DNA of 64,000 bases, from the NCBI RefSeq assembly GCF_025421715.1, contig NZ_JAOEFC010000002.1, forward strand, positions 124,001 to 188,000, in the 5' to 3' direction. Position numbers and translations under genes: made by a program. Under the pieces are notes generated by a model. The model was not told the origin of the DNA. It saw only the letters and a program-made list of their open reading frames with translations, and searched no databases. Shown one piece after another: positions 21,137 through 29,525 of this stretch (within the stretch, counting starts at the first letter, position 1; every line of letters starts with the position of its first letter). The DNA is from Microbacterium festucae (GTDB lineage Bacteria; Actinomycetota; Actinomycetes; Actinomycetales; Microbacteriaceae).

Positions 21137-22296
21137 GCATCGACCTGTCCACCTACGGCCTCGAAGACGAGCAGCTCGAGCTCGCCCGCATCGTGCGCAC
21201 CTTCGCCGACGAGGTCGTCGCGCCCCGGTCGTACGAGGCCGACCGCACCGCCACCCTGCCGCTGGACGTCGTGGCGGGCATGGGCGAGCTGGGCCTGTTC
21301 GGCCTGCCGTTCCCCGAGGAGGTCGGCGGGCAGGGCGGCGACTACGTCGCGCTGTGCCTGGCCATCGAGGCGCTCGGACGCGTCGACCAGTCCATCGCCA
21401 TCACCCTCGAGGCGGGCGTGAGCCTGGGGGCCATGCCGATCCACCGTTTCGGCACCGACGAGCAGCGCCGCGAGCACCTGCCCGACCTGCTGGCCGGCAC
21501 CGCGCTGGCCGCGTTCGGCCTCACCGAGCCCGAGGCGGGGTCGGATGCCGGTGCCACCCGCACCACGGCCCGCCTCGACGGCGACGAGTGGGTCATCGAC
21601 GGCGCGAAGCAGTTCATCACCAACTCGGGTACCGCGATCACCCGGTTCGTCACCGTCACCGCCGTCACCGGCCGCGGCGACCGGGGCCCCGAGCTGTCGA
21701 CGATCCTCGTGCCGAACGGCACCCCCGGGTTCACCGTCGGACCGGCCTACGACAAGGTGGGCTGGCACGCCTCCGACACCCATCCGCTCTCGTTCGAGGG
21801 CGTGCGGGTGCCGGCGGCCCACCTCGTCGGCGAGCGCGGCCGCGGCTACGCGAACTTCCTCCACATCCTCGACGAGGGCCGCATCGCCATCGCCGCCCTC
21901 AGCACCGGCGCCGCCGAGGGCTGCCTCGACGCCGCCGTCGACTATGCGCGCAGCCGCACCGTGTTCGGCTCCTCGCTCGCCTCGCGCCAGAGCGCGCAGT
22001 TCACTCTGGCCCGCATGCAGCTGCGGGTGCACGTGGCGCGGGTGGCGTGGCTGCACGCCGCCCGGCTGCGCGACGCGGGCAAGCCCTTCAAGACCGAGGC
22101 CGCGATCGCCAAGCTCACCGCCAGCGACGCCGCCATGGACAACGCCCGGGACGCGACCCAGCTGTTCGGCGGCAACGGCTTCATGAACGAGTACCCGGTG
22201 GCGCGGCATTTCCGTGACTCGAAGATCCTCGAGATCGGCGAGGGCACCAACGAGGTGCAGCTGCTCGTCATCGCCCGCGCCCTGGGCGTGGCGTGA
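21133..22296 (+). CDS. Acyl-CoA dehydrogenase, probably isovaleryl-CoA dehydrogenase
   Basis: 387 residues, normal length. FAD-binding motifs FGLTEPEAGSDAG and FITNSGTA; C-terminal DATQLFGGNGFMNEYPVAR with the acidic residues around EIGEGTNEVQ. Context between mccA and maoC suggests oxidation of isovaleryl-CoA to 3-methylcrotonyl-CoA, passing electrons to ETF. Sequence alone cannot separate it from other short-chain acyl-CoA dehydrogenases. ATGA overlap with mccA. Confidence 0.83.
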   Translation: MSIDLSTYGLEDEQLELARIVRTFADEVVAPRSYEADRTATLPLDVVAGMGELGLFGLPFPEEVGGQGGDYVALCLAIEALGRVDQSIAITLEAGVSLGAMPIHRFGTDEQRREHLPDLLAGTALAAFGLTEPEAGSDAGATRTTARLDGDEWVIDGAKQFITNSGTAITRFVTVTAVTGRGDRGPELSTILVPNGTPGFTVGPAYDKVGWHASDTHPLSFEGVRVPAAHLVGERGRGYANFLHILDEGRIAIAALSTGAAEGCLDAAVDYARSRTVFGSSLASRQSAQFTLARMQLRVHVARVAWLHAARLRDAGKPFKTEAAIAKLTASDAAMDNARDATQLFGGNGFMNEYPVARHFRDSKILEIGEGTNEVQLLVIARALGVA

Positions 22297-22343
22297 CCGG
22301 GGCGGCACCGGCCGGCATCCGTGGACGTGCGATGGACGAGAGG

Positions 22344-22349
22344 TAGCGT
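22344..22349 (+). promoter_or_regulatory. Internal -10 box before maoC
   Basis: TAGCGT seven bases before the GTG at 22357, with TGGACG about 16 bases further upstream, may be a second promoter inside the operon that yields a leaderless maoC-citE transcript. Confidence 0.4.
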
Positions 22350-22356
22350 GGGGCGG

Positions 22357-22857
22357 GTGGAGATCGAGCAACGGGGCCTGTGGTTCGAGGAGTTCACGGT
22401 CGGCGACGTCTATGCGCACCGGCCGGGGCGCACCGCCACCGAGTCCGACAACGTGCTGTTCAGTGCGCTGACGATGAACACGCAGGCTCTGCACCTGGAT
22501 GCCGCGTTCGCGGCGACCCAGCCGTTCGGGCAGCGGCTGATGAACTCGCTGTGGACCCTGTCGACCATGATCGGCGCGTCGGTGTCGCAGCTGACGCAGG
22601 GCACCCTCGTCGCCCAGCTCGGGCTCACCGACATCCGCTTCCCGGCGCCGCTGTTCCACGGCGACACCCTCACCGTGCAGACCGAGATCACCGGCGCGCG
22701 CCTCTCGGCGTCGCGGCCGGGGCAGGGGATCGTGACGATGCAGCACACCGGACGCAACCAGCACGGCGAGGTCGTCGCCGTCGCCACCCGCACCGCCCTC
22801 ATGTGGTGCGCGCCGAGCGGCGATGCCGCCGAGGTCGGCGAGGGGGTCCCCGCATGA
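22357..22857 (+). CDS. MaoC-family enoyl-CoA hydratase
   Basis: 166 residues, a single hot-dog domain. FEEFTVGDVYAHRPGRTATESDNVLFSALTMN holds the MaoC Asp/His active-site region and NTQALHLD follows. By position in the leucine operon it probably hydrates 3-methylglutaconyl-CoA (or a related branched enoyl-CoA). The M. tuberculosis neighbour of citE, Rv2499c, is of this type. GTG 22357 is preferred because of the TAGCGT box seven bases upstream; GTG 22348 is an alternative. Confidence 0.82.
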   Translation: MEIEQRGLWFEEFTVGDVYAHRPGRTATESDNVLFSALTMNTQALHLDAAFAATQPFGQRLMNSLWTLSTMIGASVSQLTQGTLVAQLGLTDIRFPAPLFHGDTLTVQTEITGARLSASRPGQGIVTMQHTGRNQHGEVVAVATRTALMWCAPSGDAAEVGEGVPA

Positions 22858-23675
22858 GCGCGTTCCCGTTCGGGCCGGCGCTGCTGTTCTGCCCGGCCGA
22901 CCGCCCCGACCGGTTCGCGAAGGCCGCCGAACGCTCCGACGCCGTGATCATCGACCTCGAAGACGCCGTGGCCGCCGACGCCAAGGTCGCCGCGCGCGGC
23001 CACCTCATCGACGCGCACCTCGACCCGCAGCGCACGATCGTGCGGGTGAACCCCACCGACACCGCGGCGTTCGCCGCCGACATGGCCACGCTCTCCCAGA
23101 CCGACTACCGCACGATCATGGTCGCCAAGGCGGAGTCCGCCAAGCAGCTGGGGCGCATCGACCCGAGGTTCGAGGTCATCGCGATCTGCGAGACCGCCCG
23201 CGGCGTGGCATCCGCCGAGAAGATCGCCGCCGTTCCGGGGGTCATCGCCCTCATGTGGGGCTCGGAAGACCTCATCGCCTCGCTCGGCGGCACGTCCAGC
23301 CGCAAGCCGCGCAGTTCGGGCGAGCCCGGCGGATACCGCAGTGTCGTGCGTTACGCCCGCTCGCGGGTGCTCATCGCCGCCGGTGCCCGCGGGAAGGCCG
23401 CGATCGACGCCGTGCACCTCGACATCGCCGACCTGAAGGGCCTGCGCCGCGAGGCGACGGATGCCGCGGCCAGCGGCTTCGCGGCCACGGGCTGCATCCA
23501 CCCCTCGCAGGTCGAGGTGGTGCGCGCCGCCTACCGCCCCGACCCCGCGACCCTCGCCTGGGCCCAGCGCCTGCTGTCCGCCGCCGAGGGCGGACCGGGC
23601 GTCTTCACCTTCGAAGGCCGCATGATCGACGAACCGCTGCTGCGCCACGCCCGCACCGTGCTCGCCCGCGCCTGA
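22854..23675 (+). CDS. CitE/HpcH-type acyl-CoA lyase, probably for HMG-CoA
   Basis: 273 residues. LFCPADRPDRFAKAAERSDAVIIDLEDAVA is the CitE-like beta-barrel start, with catalytic residues in the RVNPTD and ICETARG regions and MWGSEDL. The C-terminal IHPSQVEVVRAAY is typical. The orthologous M. tuberculosis citE (Rv2498c) has been reported to cleave (R)-3-hydroxy-3-methylglutaryl-CoA and citramalyl-CoA. By context this enzyme would finish leucine breakdown to acetyl-CoA and acetoacetate. ATGA overlap with maoC. Confidence 0.82.
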   Translation: MSAFPFGPALLFCPADRPDRFAKAAERSDAVIIDLEDAVAADAKVAARGHLIDAHLDPQRTIVRVNPTDTAAFAADMATLSQTDYRTIMVAKAESAKQLGRIDPRFEVIAICETARGVASAEKIAAVPGVIALMWGSEDLIASLGGTSSRKPRSSGEPGGYRSVVRYARSRVLIAAGARGKAAIDAVHLDIADLKGLRREATDAAASGFAATGCIHPSQVEVVRAAYRPDPATLAWAQRLLSAAEGGPGVFTFEGRMIDEPLLRHARTVLARA

Positions 23676-23723
23676 GCCGCCGCGACAGCGGCGCGCCCGC
23701 GCCCGAGGCGCCGCGGCTCGCCC

Positions 23724-23792
23724 GCGAGAGAACACTGGAGCGCCGAGAGGACGGGTGCCGCCCGTTCCCTCGGCGCCCCGTTGTTCTCTCGC
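23724..23792. repeat. Long palindromic element, copy A
   Basis: Outer arms GCGAGAGAACA (23724-23734) and TGTTCTCTCGC (23782-23792) are perfectly complementary. Inside, GCGCCGAGAGGACGGG pairs with CCCGTTCCCTCGGCGC with two non-Watson-Crick positions, around a TGCCG loop. A second copy lies at 56551-56615. It could serve as a bidirectional terminator here, but the paired copy suggests a dispersed REP-like family. Confidence 0.8.
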
Positions 23793-23873
23793 CGACGGAT
23801 CGGCAGTCAGCGCCCGGATGCTGGACCCCGAGGACCGCGGTGTGGGGGAGCGGGGGGCTTGCGGCCGCATCCG

Positions 23874-23968
23874 GATCGGAGGCTGGCGCGCAGATCGGAG
23901 GGGGGCACCGGGATCGGAGGTTTCGGGCGGGAAGCTCCGAGAAGGATGCGGTGCTCCGAGAACCGTGG
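23874..23968. repeat. Five-unit array with 19-bp period
   Basis: GATCGGAG begins at 23874, 23893 and 23912, exactly 19 bases apart. GCTCCGAGAA then occurs at 23934 and 23953, again 19 apart and in the same register if units start at 23931 and 23950. The last two cores are the reverse orientation of a related TCGGAG core. Sequence between cores is not conserved. Confidence 0.65.
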
Positions 23969-24016
23969 GGGCACAGGCCCGCGGCCAGGTGACCCAGGGG
24001 GCGGATGCCGCGGGCC

Positions 24017-24037
24017 CGGCCGCTCGACCTCGTGCAG
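24017..24037. repeat. Short direct repeat, first copy
   Basis: CGGCCGCTCGACCTCG followed by T/G-CAGC recurs at 24725-24746 with one mismatch, so the two copies bracket the histidine phosphatase gene. Confidence 0.5.
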
Positions 24038-24068
24038 CACCGGGGCCACAGCCCGGCCCCACCCCTCG

Positions 24069-24674
24069 TCAGGCGGGGATCGGGGCGTAGTCGATGAGCC
24101 GCAGGCGCTCGCGCTCGAGGAAGAACGTGTGCGTCGAGCCGTTGGCCAGGCGCTCGCCGGGCGCGGGGAACTCGCCCCCGGTGGCGTGGCGGATGAGCTC
24201 GCGGATGAGCGCGCCGTGGGCGACGATGACCAGCGACGGGGCCGCGGGGGCGGTCTGCCGGCGCGCGTCGCGCACGGCGGCGCGCAGACCGGTGACGGCG
24301 CGGGTGCGCACGTCCTCCCACGGCGCGGCGCCGGGCACCTGCGCGGTGACCCACTCGCCCCAGCGCTCGGCGAACTCGACGTCGGTCGCGCCCTCGGCCT
24401 CGCCGTAGCCGCGCTCGCGCAGCTCGGGGTAGGTGCGGTGGGCCCCCGCGCCGAGCTCGGCGGCGATGATGCGGGCGGTCTCGTCGGCACGCGAGAGGTC
24501 GCTGGAGGCGACCACGAGGGGCTCCTGACCGGCGAGCTCGACGCGCAGGCGCCGGCCGGTCTCGAGCGCCTGGGCGCGTCCGGTGTCGTTGAGGGGGATG
24601 TCGGTGGAGCCCTGGATGCGCCGACGGCGGTTCCAGTCGGTCTCGCCGTGGCGCACGAGGGTGAGAGTGGTCAC
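24069..24674 (-). CDS. Histidine phosphatase family protein (phosphoglycerate-mutase-like)
   Basis: 201 residues. The phosphohistidine motif LVRHGETDWN is at residues 6-15, DLSRADETARI gives the second arginine, and SLVIVAHGALIREL supplies the late histidine. Members include phosphatases of sugar phosphates, cobalamin precursors and broad substrates; the substrate here is unknown. GTG start with TAGGCT six bases upstream. Confidence 0.87.
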   Translation of the reverse strand: MTTLTLVRHGETDWNRRRRIQGSTDIPLNDTGRAQALETGRRLRVELAGQEPLVVASSDLSRADETARIIAAELGAGAHRTYPELRERGYGEAEGATDVEFAERWGEWVTAQVPGAAPWEDVRTRAVTGLRAAVRDARRQTAPAAPSLVIVAHGALIRELIRHATGGEFPAPGERLANGSTHTFFLERERLRLIDYAPIPA

Positions 24675-24741
24675 CCTTCGAGCCTAGATCGGTCCACGAG
24701 CCCCCGGCGCCGCGGCGCCCGATGCGGCCGCTCGACCTCGT

Positions 24742-25593
24742 TCAGCCCGCGGAAGCGAGGGCGGTGGTCAGGGCGCGCAGCACCTCGCTGGTGCCGGCGT
24801 CGATCTTGACGGTCGCCTTCTTGTCGACGCGCGTCTCCCCGCGGTTGACGATCACGATCGGCAGGCGGCGGCGCCGCGCGCGCTCGACCAGGCGCACGCC
24901 GGAGTTCACCACGAGCGACGACCCCGCCACGAGCAGCGCGTCGCTGCCGCTCAGCAGCTGCTCGGCCTCGGCGAACTTGTCGACCGGGATGTACTCGCCG
25001 AAGAAGACGACGTCGGGCTTGAGCATGCCGCCGCAGACGCTGCACGCGGGCACGACGAACCCGTCCGAGGATGCCGGGAGCACGTCGCCGTCGGGGCCGA
25101 GCTCGACGTTGTCGGGCACTGCGATCCAGGGGTTGTCGGCCTCGACGCGCACGGCCAGGTCGCGGCGGTCGAAGACCTGCCCGCAGTGGGTGCAGTACAC
25201 CCGGCGCATGGTGCCGTGCAGCTCGACGACGCGGCGGCTGCCGGCGCGCAGATGCAGCCCGTCGACGTTCTGGGTGATGACGCCGGAGGCGACCCCCGAC
25301 CGTTCGAGCTCGGCCAGGGCGAGGTGCCCGCCGTTGGGGGAGGCGGCGGCGAAGGCCTTCCAGCCGAGGTGGCTGCCCACCCAGTAGCGCCGGCGGGCGG
25401 CGTCGGAGGAGAGGAACTGCTGCGCGGTCATGGGGGTGCGCGTCGGCGCGCCCTTGCCGCGATAGTCGGGGATGCCGGAGTCGGTGGACACGCCGGCGCC
25501 GGTGAGCACCGCGATGCGGCGCCCTGCCAGCGCCTCGACGGCGCGGCCGACGAGGGCCGTCGCGGCCGGATCCAGCTCGAGCACCGTGGTCAT
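24742..25593 (-). CDS. Sir2-family NAD-dependent protein deacetylase
   Basis: 283 residues. NAD-binding GAGVSTDSGIPDYRG (~34-48), TQNVDGLH, catalytic histidine in VELHG, and a four-cysteine zinc site (YCTHCG and ACSVCGG). GSSLVVNSG and NRGETRVD complete the Rossmann part. It removes acetyl groups (or related acyl groups) from lysines, with NAD as cosubstrate. GGGGTGAGGG precedes ATG, and a TAGGCT -10 lies about 30 bases upstream, so unlike its neighbours it has a short leader. Confidence 0.9.
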   Translation of the reverse strand: MTTVLELDPAATALVGRAVEALAGRRIAVLTGAGVSTDSGIPDYRGKGAPTRTPMTAQQFLSSDAARRRYWVGSHLGWKAFAAASPNGGHLALAELERSGVASGVITQNVDGLHLRAGSRRVVELHGTMRRVYCTHCGQVFDRRDLAVRVEADNPWIAVPDNVELGPDGDVLPASSDGFVVPACSVCGGMLKPDVVFFGEYIPVDKFAEAEQLLSGSDALLVAGSSLVVNSGVRLVERARRRRLPIVIVNRGETRVDKKATVKIDAGTSEVLRALTTALASAG

Positions 25594-25690
25594 CCCTCAC
25601 CCCTTCGCTTCCCCGGGCCGAGCCTACGCCTGTCGGTTTACCGGCTTGTTACGCGCTCACCGGCGGGAGCGGACGTGGAAGAGTGGGTGG

Positions 25691-26482
25691 ATGCCCGTGA
25701 TCCGGATCGACGACCCCGCCGACCCGCGCCTGGCCGACTACCGCGACCTCACCGACGTCGCCCTGCGGCGGGTGCTCGAACCCGCCGGCGGCCTCTACAT
25801 CGCCGAATCCGCGAAGGTGATCGCCCGTGCCGTGGGCGCCGGTCACCGGCCGCGGTCGGTGCTGGTGCAGCCCAAGTGGCTGGGCGAGGTGGAGCTTCTG
25901 GCCGGCGAGGCGCCCGTGTACGTCGTGACGGATGCCGTGGCCGAACAGCTCACCGGCTATGCGGTGCACCGGGGGGCGCTGGCCGCGATGCACCGGCCCG
26001 ACCTGCCGTCGGTGGCCGATGTCGTCGGCGGGGCGCGCACCGTGCTGATCCTCGAAGACATCGTCGACCACACCAACGTGGGCGCCGCCTTCCGCGCCGC
26101 CGCCGGTCTCGGCGCCGACGCGGTGCTGGTCACGCCGCGGTGCGCCGACCCGCTCTACCGCCGCAGCGTGCGGGTGAGCATGGGGACGGTCTTCCAGGTG
26201 CCGTGGACGCGCCTTCCCGAGTGGCCCGAGGCCCGCGGCATCCTCCACGACGCCGGACTGCACCTGGCCGCCCTCGCGCTCGCCGACGGCGCCGTGCCGC
26301 TGGACGAGTTCGTGGCCGCCCGTCCCGAACGGGTGGCGCTGCTCATGGGCGCCGAGGGCGATGGCCTCTCGCGGCGCGCGCTGGAGGCGGCCGACACCGT
26401 CGTGACGATCCCGATGGCCGGCGGTGTGGACTCGCTCAACGTCGCGGCTGCGGCGGCCGTGGCCCTCTGGGCCCTGCGCTGA
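25691..26482 (+). CDS. TrmH/SpoU-family RNA methyltransferase
   Basis: 263 residues. N-terminal substrate-binding part (FVAESAKVI-like: LYIAESAKVIARAV), then the SPOUT knot motifs: EDIVDHTNVGAAFRAA (motif 1), LLMGAEGDGLS (motif 2) and IPMAGGVDSLNVAAAAAVALW (motif 3). It should 2'-O-methylate a ribose in rRNA or tRNA using SAM; which position cannot be told. The ATG at 25691 is the first that leaves an intact N-terminus; convergent SGNH gene ends 13 bases away. Confidence 0.87.
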   Translation: MPVIRIDDPADPRLADYRDLTDVALRRVLEPAGGLYIAESAKVIARAVGAGHRPRSVLVQPKWLGEVELLAGEAPVYVVTDAVAEQLTGYAVHRGALAAMHRPDLPSVADVVGGARTVLILEDIVDHTNVGAAFRAAAGLGADAVLVTPRCADPLYRRSVRVSMGTVFQVPWTRLPEWPEARGILHDAGLHLAALALADGAVPLDEFVAARPERVALLMGAEGDGLSRRALEAADTVVTIPMAGGVDSLNVAAAAAVALWALR

Positions 26483-26495
26483 TCGGCGCGCGGGC

Positions 26496-27368
26496 TCAGA
26501 CCGGCGTGCCCGGTCCGGCGCCGCGGTCCTGACCGGGGGCCTCGAGGAACACCGGCAGGGCATCGGGACGCTTGGCGGTGATGTGGTCGCCCGACGACTG
26601 GTGCCGCACCCGGCGCAGCACCCACGGCATGAGGAACTCCCGCGCCCACACCAGGTCGCCGGCCCGCGCGGCCCGCCAGGTGCGCAGCGGCAGCGGGTCG
26701 GGCTGCATCGGCTGCAGGTCGTTGGGCACGTTCAGGGCGCGCAGCACCATGCGGGCCACCTCGTGGTGGCCGAGCGTGTTGTAGTGCAGGCGGTCGTCGT
26801 CGAAGAAGCGCATGTCCTGCACCTCCTTGAGGGCCCACTGGTCGGCGACGATGCAGTCGTAGCGGTCGGCGATCGCGCGGATGTTCTCGTTGTAGATCGC
26901 CACGCGGCCGCGGATGCCGCGGAAGACGGGCGTGAAGTTCGTGTCGATGCCCGTGAACACCACGAGGTTCGCGCCCTGCGACGACAGCCGCACGACGGCG
27001 TCCTCGAACCGCTCGGCCACGGCATCCGGGTCGGCGCCGGGACGGATGACGTCGTTGCCGCCCGCCGAAAGGGTCACCAGGTCGGGCTTGAGGGCGAGGG
27101 CCGGCTCGATCTGGTCGTCGATGATCTGGCCGATGAGCTTGCCGCGCACCGCGAGGTTGGCGTAGGCGAAGTCGTCGACCTGCGTCGAGAGCACCTCGGC
27201 GACGCGGTCGGCCCAGCCGCGCAGCCCGTTGGGGGCGGCGGGGTCGGGGTCGCCGACGCCCTCGGTGAACGAATCGCCGATCGCGACCATCCGGCGCCAG
27301 GGGTGCGAATCGGGGTTGGGGGTGTACGGCGTGCGACGGTCGTCGGGGGACGGATCGTTGTTGCCCAT
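26496..27368 (-). CDS. SGNH/GDSL hydrolase
   Basis: 290 residues from ATG 27368, which has GAGGAG nine bases upstream. Block I MVAIGDSFTEGVGDPDP (catalytic Ser), block II glycine in the VRGKLIGQ region, block III LSAGGNDVIRP and block V LHYNTLGHHEVA (Asp/His; here Asp in DDDRLH). It is a small esterase or lipase-type enzyme; no signal peptide is present, so probably cytoplasmic. The C-terminal ~70 residues are basic and Trp-rich, outside the SGNH core. Confidence 0.85.
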   Translation of the reverse strand: MGNNDPSPDDRRTPYTPNPDSHPWRRMVAIGDSFTEGVGDPDPAAPNGLRGWADRVAEVLSTQVDDFAYANLAVRGKLIGQIIDDQIEPALALKPDLVTLSAGGNDVIRPGADPDAVAERFEDAVVRLSSQGANLVVFTGIDTNFTPVFRGIRGRVAIYNENIRAIADRYDCIVADQWALKEVQDMRFFDDDRLHYNTLGHHEVARMVLRALNVPNDLQPMQPDPLPLRTWRAARAGDLVWAREFLMPWVLRRVRHQSSGDHITAKRPDALPVFLEAPGQDRGAGPGTPV

Positions 27369-27502
27369 GGTGCTCCTCACCTCGTCGGTGCCCTCCGAGG
27401 CTACCGGGCCGCCGCCTCCGGGCGGGAGTCCGGCCTCCGGGGAGGCCGGTGCCGGGGGATCTCGGCCCGCGGTGTCGGCGGGAGCATTTAGGGTGGTCAC
27501 TC

Positions 27503-29359
27503 GTGGCAGAGGAGGGGCAGGTGGCGCAGGCGGACGACGAGCAGACCCACTTCGGCAGCTTCGCCGCCGAGCATCTGTCGCCGTCGTTCCCGCAGCGCGC
27601 TCCGTGGGGAACCGCCCAGAACCTGCGTGCCTGGCAGGCCGAGGCCCTCGAGACGTACTTCTCCGCCGACGGTCCCGACGGTCCCGGCTCGGGCCCCCGC
27701 GACTTCCTGGCCGCGGCCACCCCCGGCGCCGGCAAGACCACGTTCGCGCTGCGTCTGGCCTCCGAGCTGCTGCGCCGCGGCGTCGTCGACCGCCTCGTGG
27801 TCGTCGCCCCCACCGAGCACCTCAAGACCCAGTGGGCCGACGCGGCGGCGCGCGTGGGCATCCGCCTCGATCCACGCTTCAGCAACCGCCACGGGATGCC
27901 GTCGCGCCAGTACCACGGCATCGCGGTGACCTACGCGCAGGTCGCGGTGAAGGCCTCGGTGCACAAGCACATCACCGACAGCGCGCGCACGCTGGTCGTG
28001 CTCGACGAGGTGCACCACGGCGGCGACGCCCTCAGCTGGGGCGACGCGCTGCGCGAGGCGTACGGCCGGGCCACCCGCCGCCTGCTGCTGAGCGGCACGC
28101 CCTTCCGCTCCGACACCGCGCCCATCCCGTTCGTCGAGTACCACCCCAACGAGAAGGGCATCCGCCTCTCGCGCACCGACTACAACTACGGCTACGGGCG
28201 CGCCCTGGCCGACGGCGTCGTGCGCCCGGTGCTGTTCCTCGTCTACGCCGGCAAGATGCGCTGGCGCACCCGCGCCGGCGACGAGCTGGAAGCCCACCTC
28301 GGGCAGGACAACACCAAAGACGTCAACGCGCAGGCCTGGCGCACCGCCCTCGACCCCGAGGGGGACTGGATCCCCGCGGTGCTCGCCTCGGCCGACCGCC
28401 GCCTCACCGAGGTGCGCGAAGACGTGCCCGACGCGGGGGGACTGGTCATCGCGACCGACCAGACCGCCGCGCGCGCCTACGCCGCGATCCTGCGCGGTCT
28501 CACCGGCGAGCAGCCCGCCGTCGTCCTCTCCGACGACAAGGCGGCCTCGGGGCGCATCGAGCAGTTCTCCGGCGCGACCACCCGCTGGATGGTCGCGGTG
28601 CGCATGGTCTCCGAGGGTGTCGATGTTCCCCGTCTGGCGGTGGGCGTCTACGCCACCAGCGCCTCGACGCCGCTGTTCTTCGCCCAGGCGATCGGCCGCT
28701 TCGTGCGGGCGCGGCGCCGCGGCGAGACGGCATCGGTGTTCCTGCCGCACGTGCCGCAGCTCATGGGGCTGGCCGGCGAGATGGAGCGCGAGCGCGACCA
28801 CGCCCTCGACCGCGACACCGACGGCGACGACGACGGCCTCGAAGACACGCTGCTGGCCGAGGCCGAGCGCGAGGAGAAGGCCTCCGACGAGCTCACCGAG
28901 GAGTTCAGCTACCAGGCCCTCGGCTCGGTCGCCCACTTCGACCGGGTGCTGTTCGACGGCAAGGAGTTCGGTCAGCTCGCCGTGCCCGGCAGCCCCGAAG
29001 AGGAGGAGTTCCTGGGCATTCCGGGCCTGCTCGAGCCCGAGCACGTGCACGAGCTGCTCATGCAGCGCCAGTCGCGCCAGTCGCGGCACCGCCGGGCCCG
29101 CGAGGCGCAGGAGCGCGACAGCGACACCCCCTCCGAACAGCCGGATGCCGGGATCCCGGCGCCGCTGCACCGCACGCTGCGCGAACAGCGCCAGCTGCTC
29201 AACAGCCTCGTCGGGCTCTACGCCCGGCAGTCGGGCGAGCAGCACGGTCTCGTGCACGCCGAGCTGCGCCGCATCTGCGGCGGCCCCGAGGTGGCCCGCG
29301 CCACCGTCGCGCAGCTGCAGTCGCGCATCGACGTGCTGCGCTCGCGCGTGCGGGCCTGA
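27503..29359 (+). CDS. DEAD/DEAH-box (SF2) helicase
   Basis: 618 residues. Walker A in AATPGAGKTTFALRL (~75), VVVAPTEHLKTQW, DEVH box VVLDEVHHGGDA, motif III LLSGTPFRSD, and the second RecA domain ending in QAIGRFVRARRRG. A highly charged acidic insert (RDTDGDDDGLEDTLLAEAERE) and a C-terminal helical region follow. It resembles the conserved actinobacterial helicases related to type III restriction and UvrB folds. No methylase partner is nearby. GTG 27503 has TAGGGT eight bases upstream; GTG 27521 with a strong AGGAGG site is an equally plausible start. Confidence 0.85.
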   Translation: MAEEGQVAQADDEQTHFGSFAAEHLSPSFPQRAPWGTAQNLRAWQAEALETYFSADGPDGPGSGPRDFLAAATPGAGKTTFALRLASELLRRGVVDRLVVVAPTEHLKTQWADAAARVGIRLDPRFSNRHGMPSRQYHGIAVTYAQVAVKASVHKHITDSARTLVVLDEVHHGGDALSWGDALREAYGRATRRLLLSGTPFRSDTAPIPFVEYHPNEKGIRLSRTDYNYGYGRALADGVVRPVLFLVYAGKMRWRTRAGDELEAHLGQDNTKDVNAQAWRTALDPEGDWIPAVLASADRRLTEVREDVPDAGGLVIATDQTAARAYAAILRGLTGEQPAVVLSDDKAASGRIEQFSGATTRWMVAVRMVSEGVDVPRLAVGVYATSASTPLFFAQAIGRFVRARRRGETASVFLPHVPQLMGLAGEMERERDHALDRDTDGDDDGLEDTLLAEAEREEKASDELTEEFSYQALGSVAHFDRVLFDGKEFGQLAVPGSPEEEEFLGIPGLLEPEHVHELLMQRQSRQSRHRRAREAQERDSDTPSEQPDAGIPAPLHRTLREQRQLLNSLVGLYARQSGEQHGLVHAELRRICGGPEVARATVAQLQSRIDVLRSRVRA

Positions 29360-29525
29360 CCGGGCCTCCGCCCCCACCCGCGCGCAGCCCGCGCGGTTCG
29401 GATCCCCGAAATGCTGGCAATCGCGGCATCCGGGCGATCCGGCGCCATCGGCGCGGTTAGCGTGGATCGTCCGCCGGCACCGCGTCGGGGCCCTGCGGAC
29501 ACCCGCTGAGACCGAGGAGCGCCAC

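Larger units (their letters stand above)
23676..24068. other. 393-base gene-free gap
   Basis: Between the convergent ends of the citE-like gene and the histidine phosphatase. It has no convincing ORF with protein-like composition. It contains the palindromic element (23724-23792), the five-unit periodic array (23874-23968) and one copy of a short direct repeat (24017-24037). Confidence 0.8.

Noticed and set aside
23676..24068. Small genes in the 393-base gap
   Set aside because: Every frame there is either a shadow or repeat-derived and has no plausible start with ribosome-binding site.
27503..29359. Helicase as part of a restriction or phage-defence system
   Set aside because: No methylase, nuclease or other defence partner adjacent; neighbours are an esterase and a metal transporter, and the protein looks like a conserved actinobacterial helicase.
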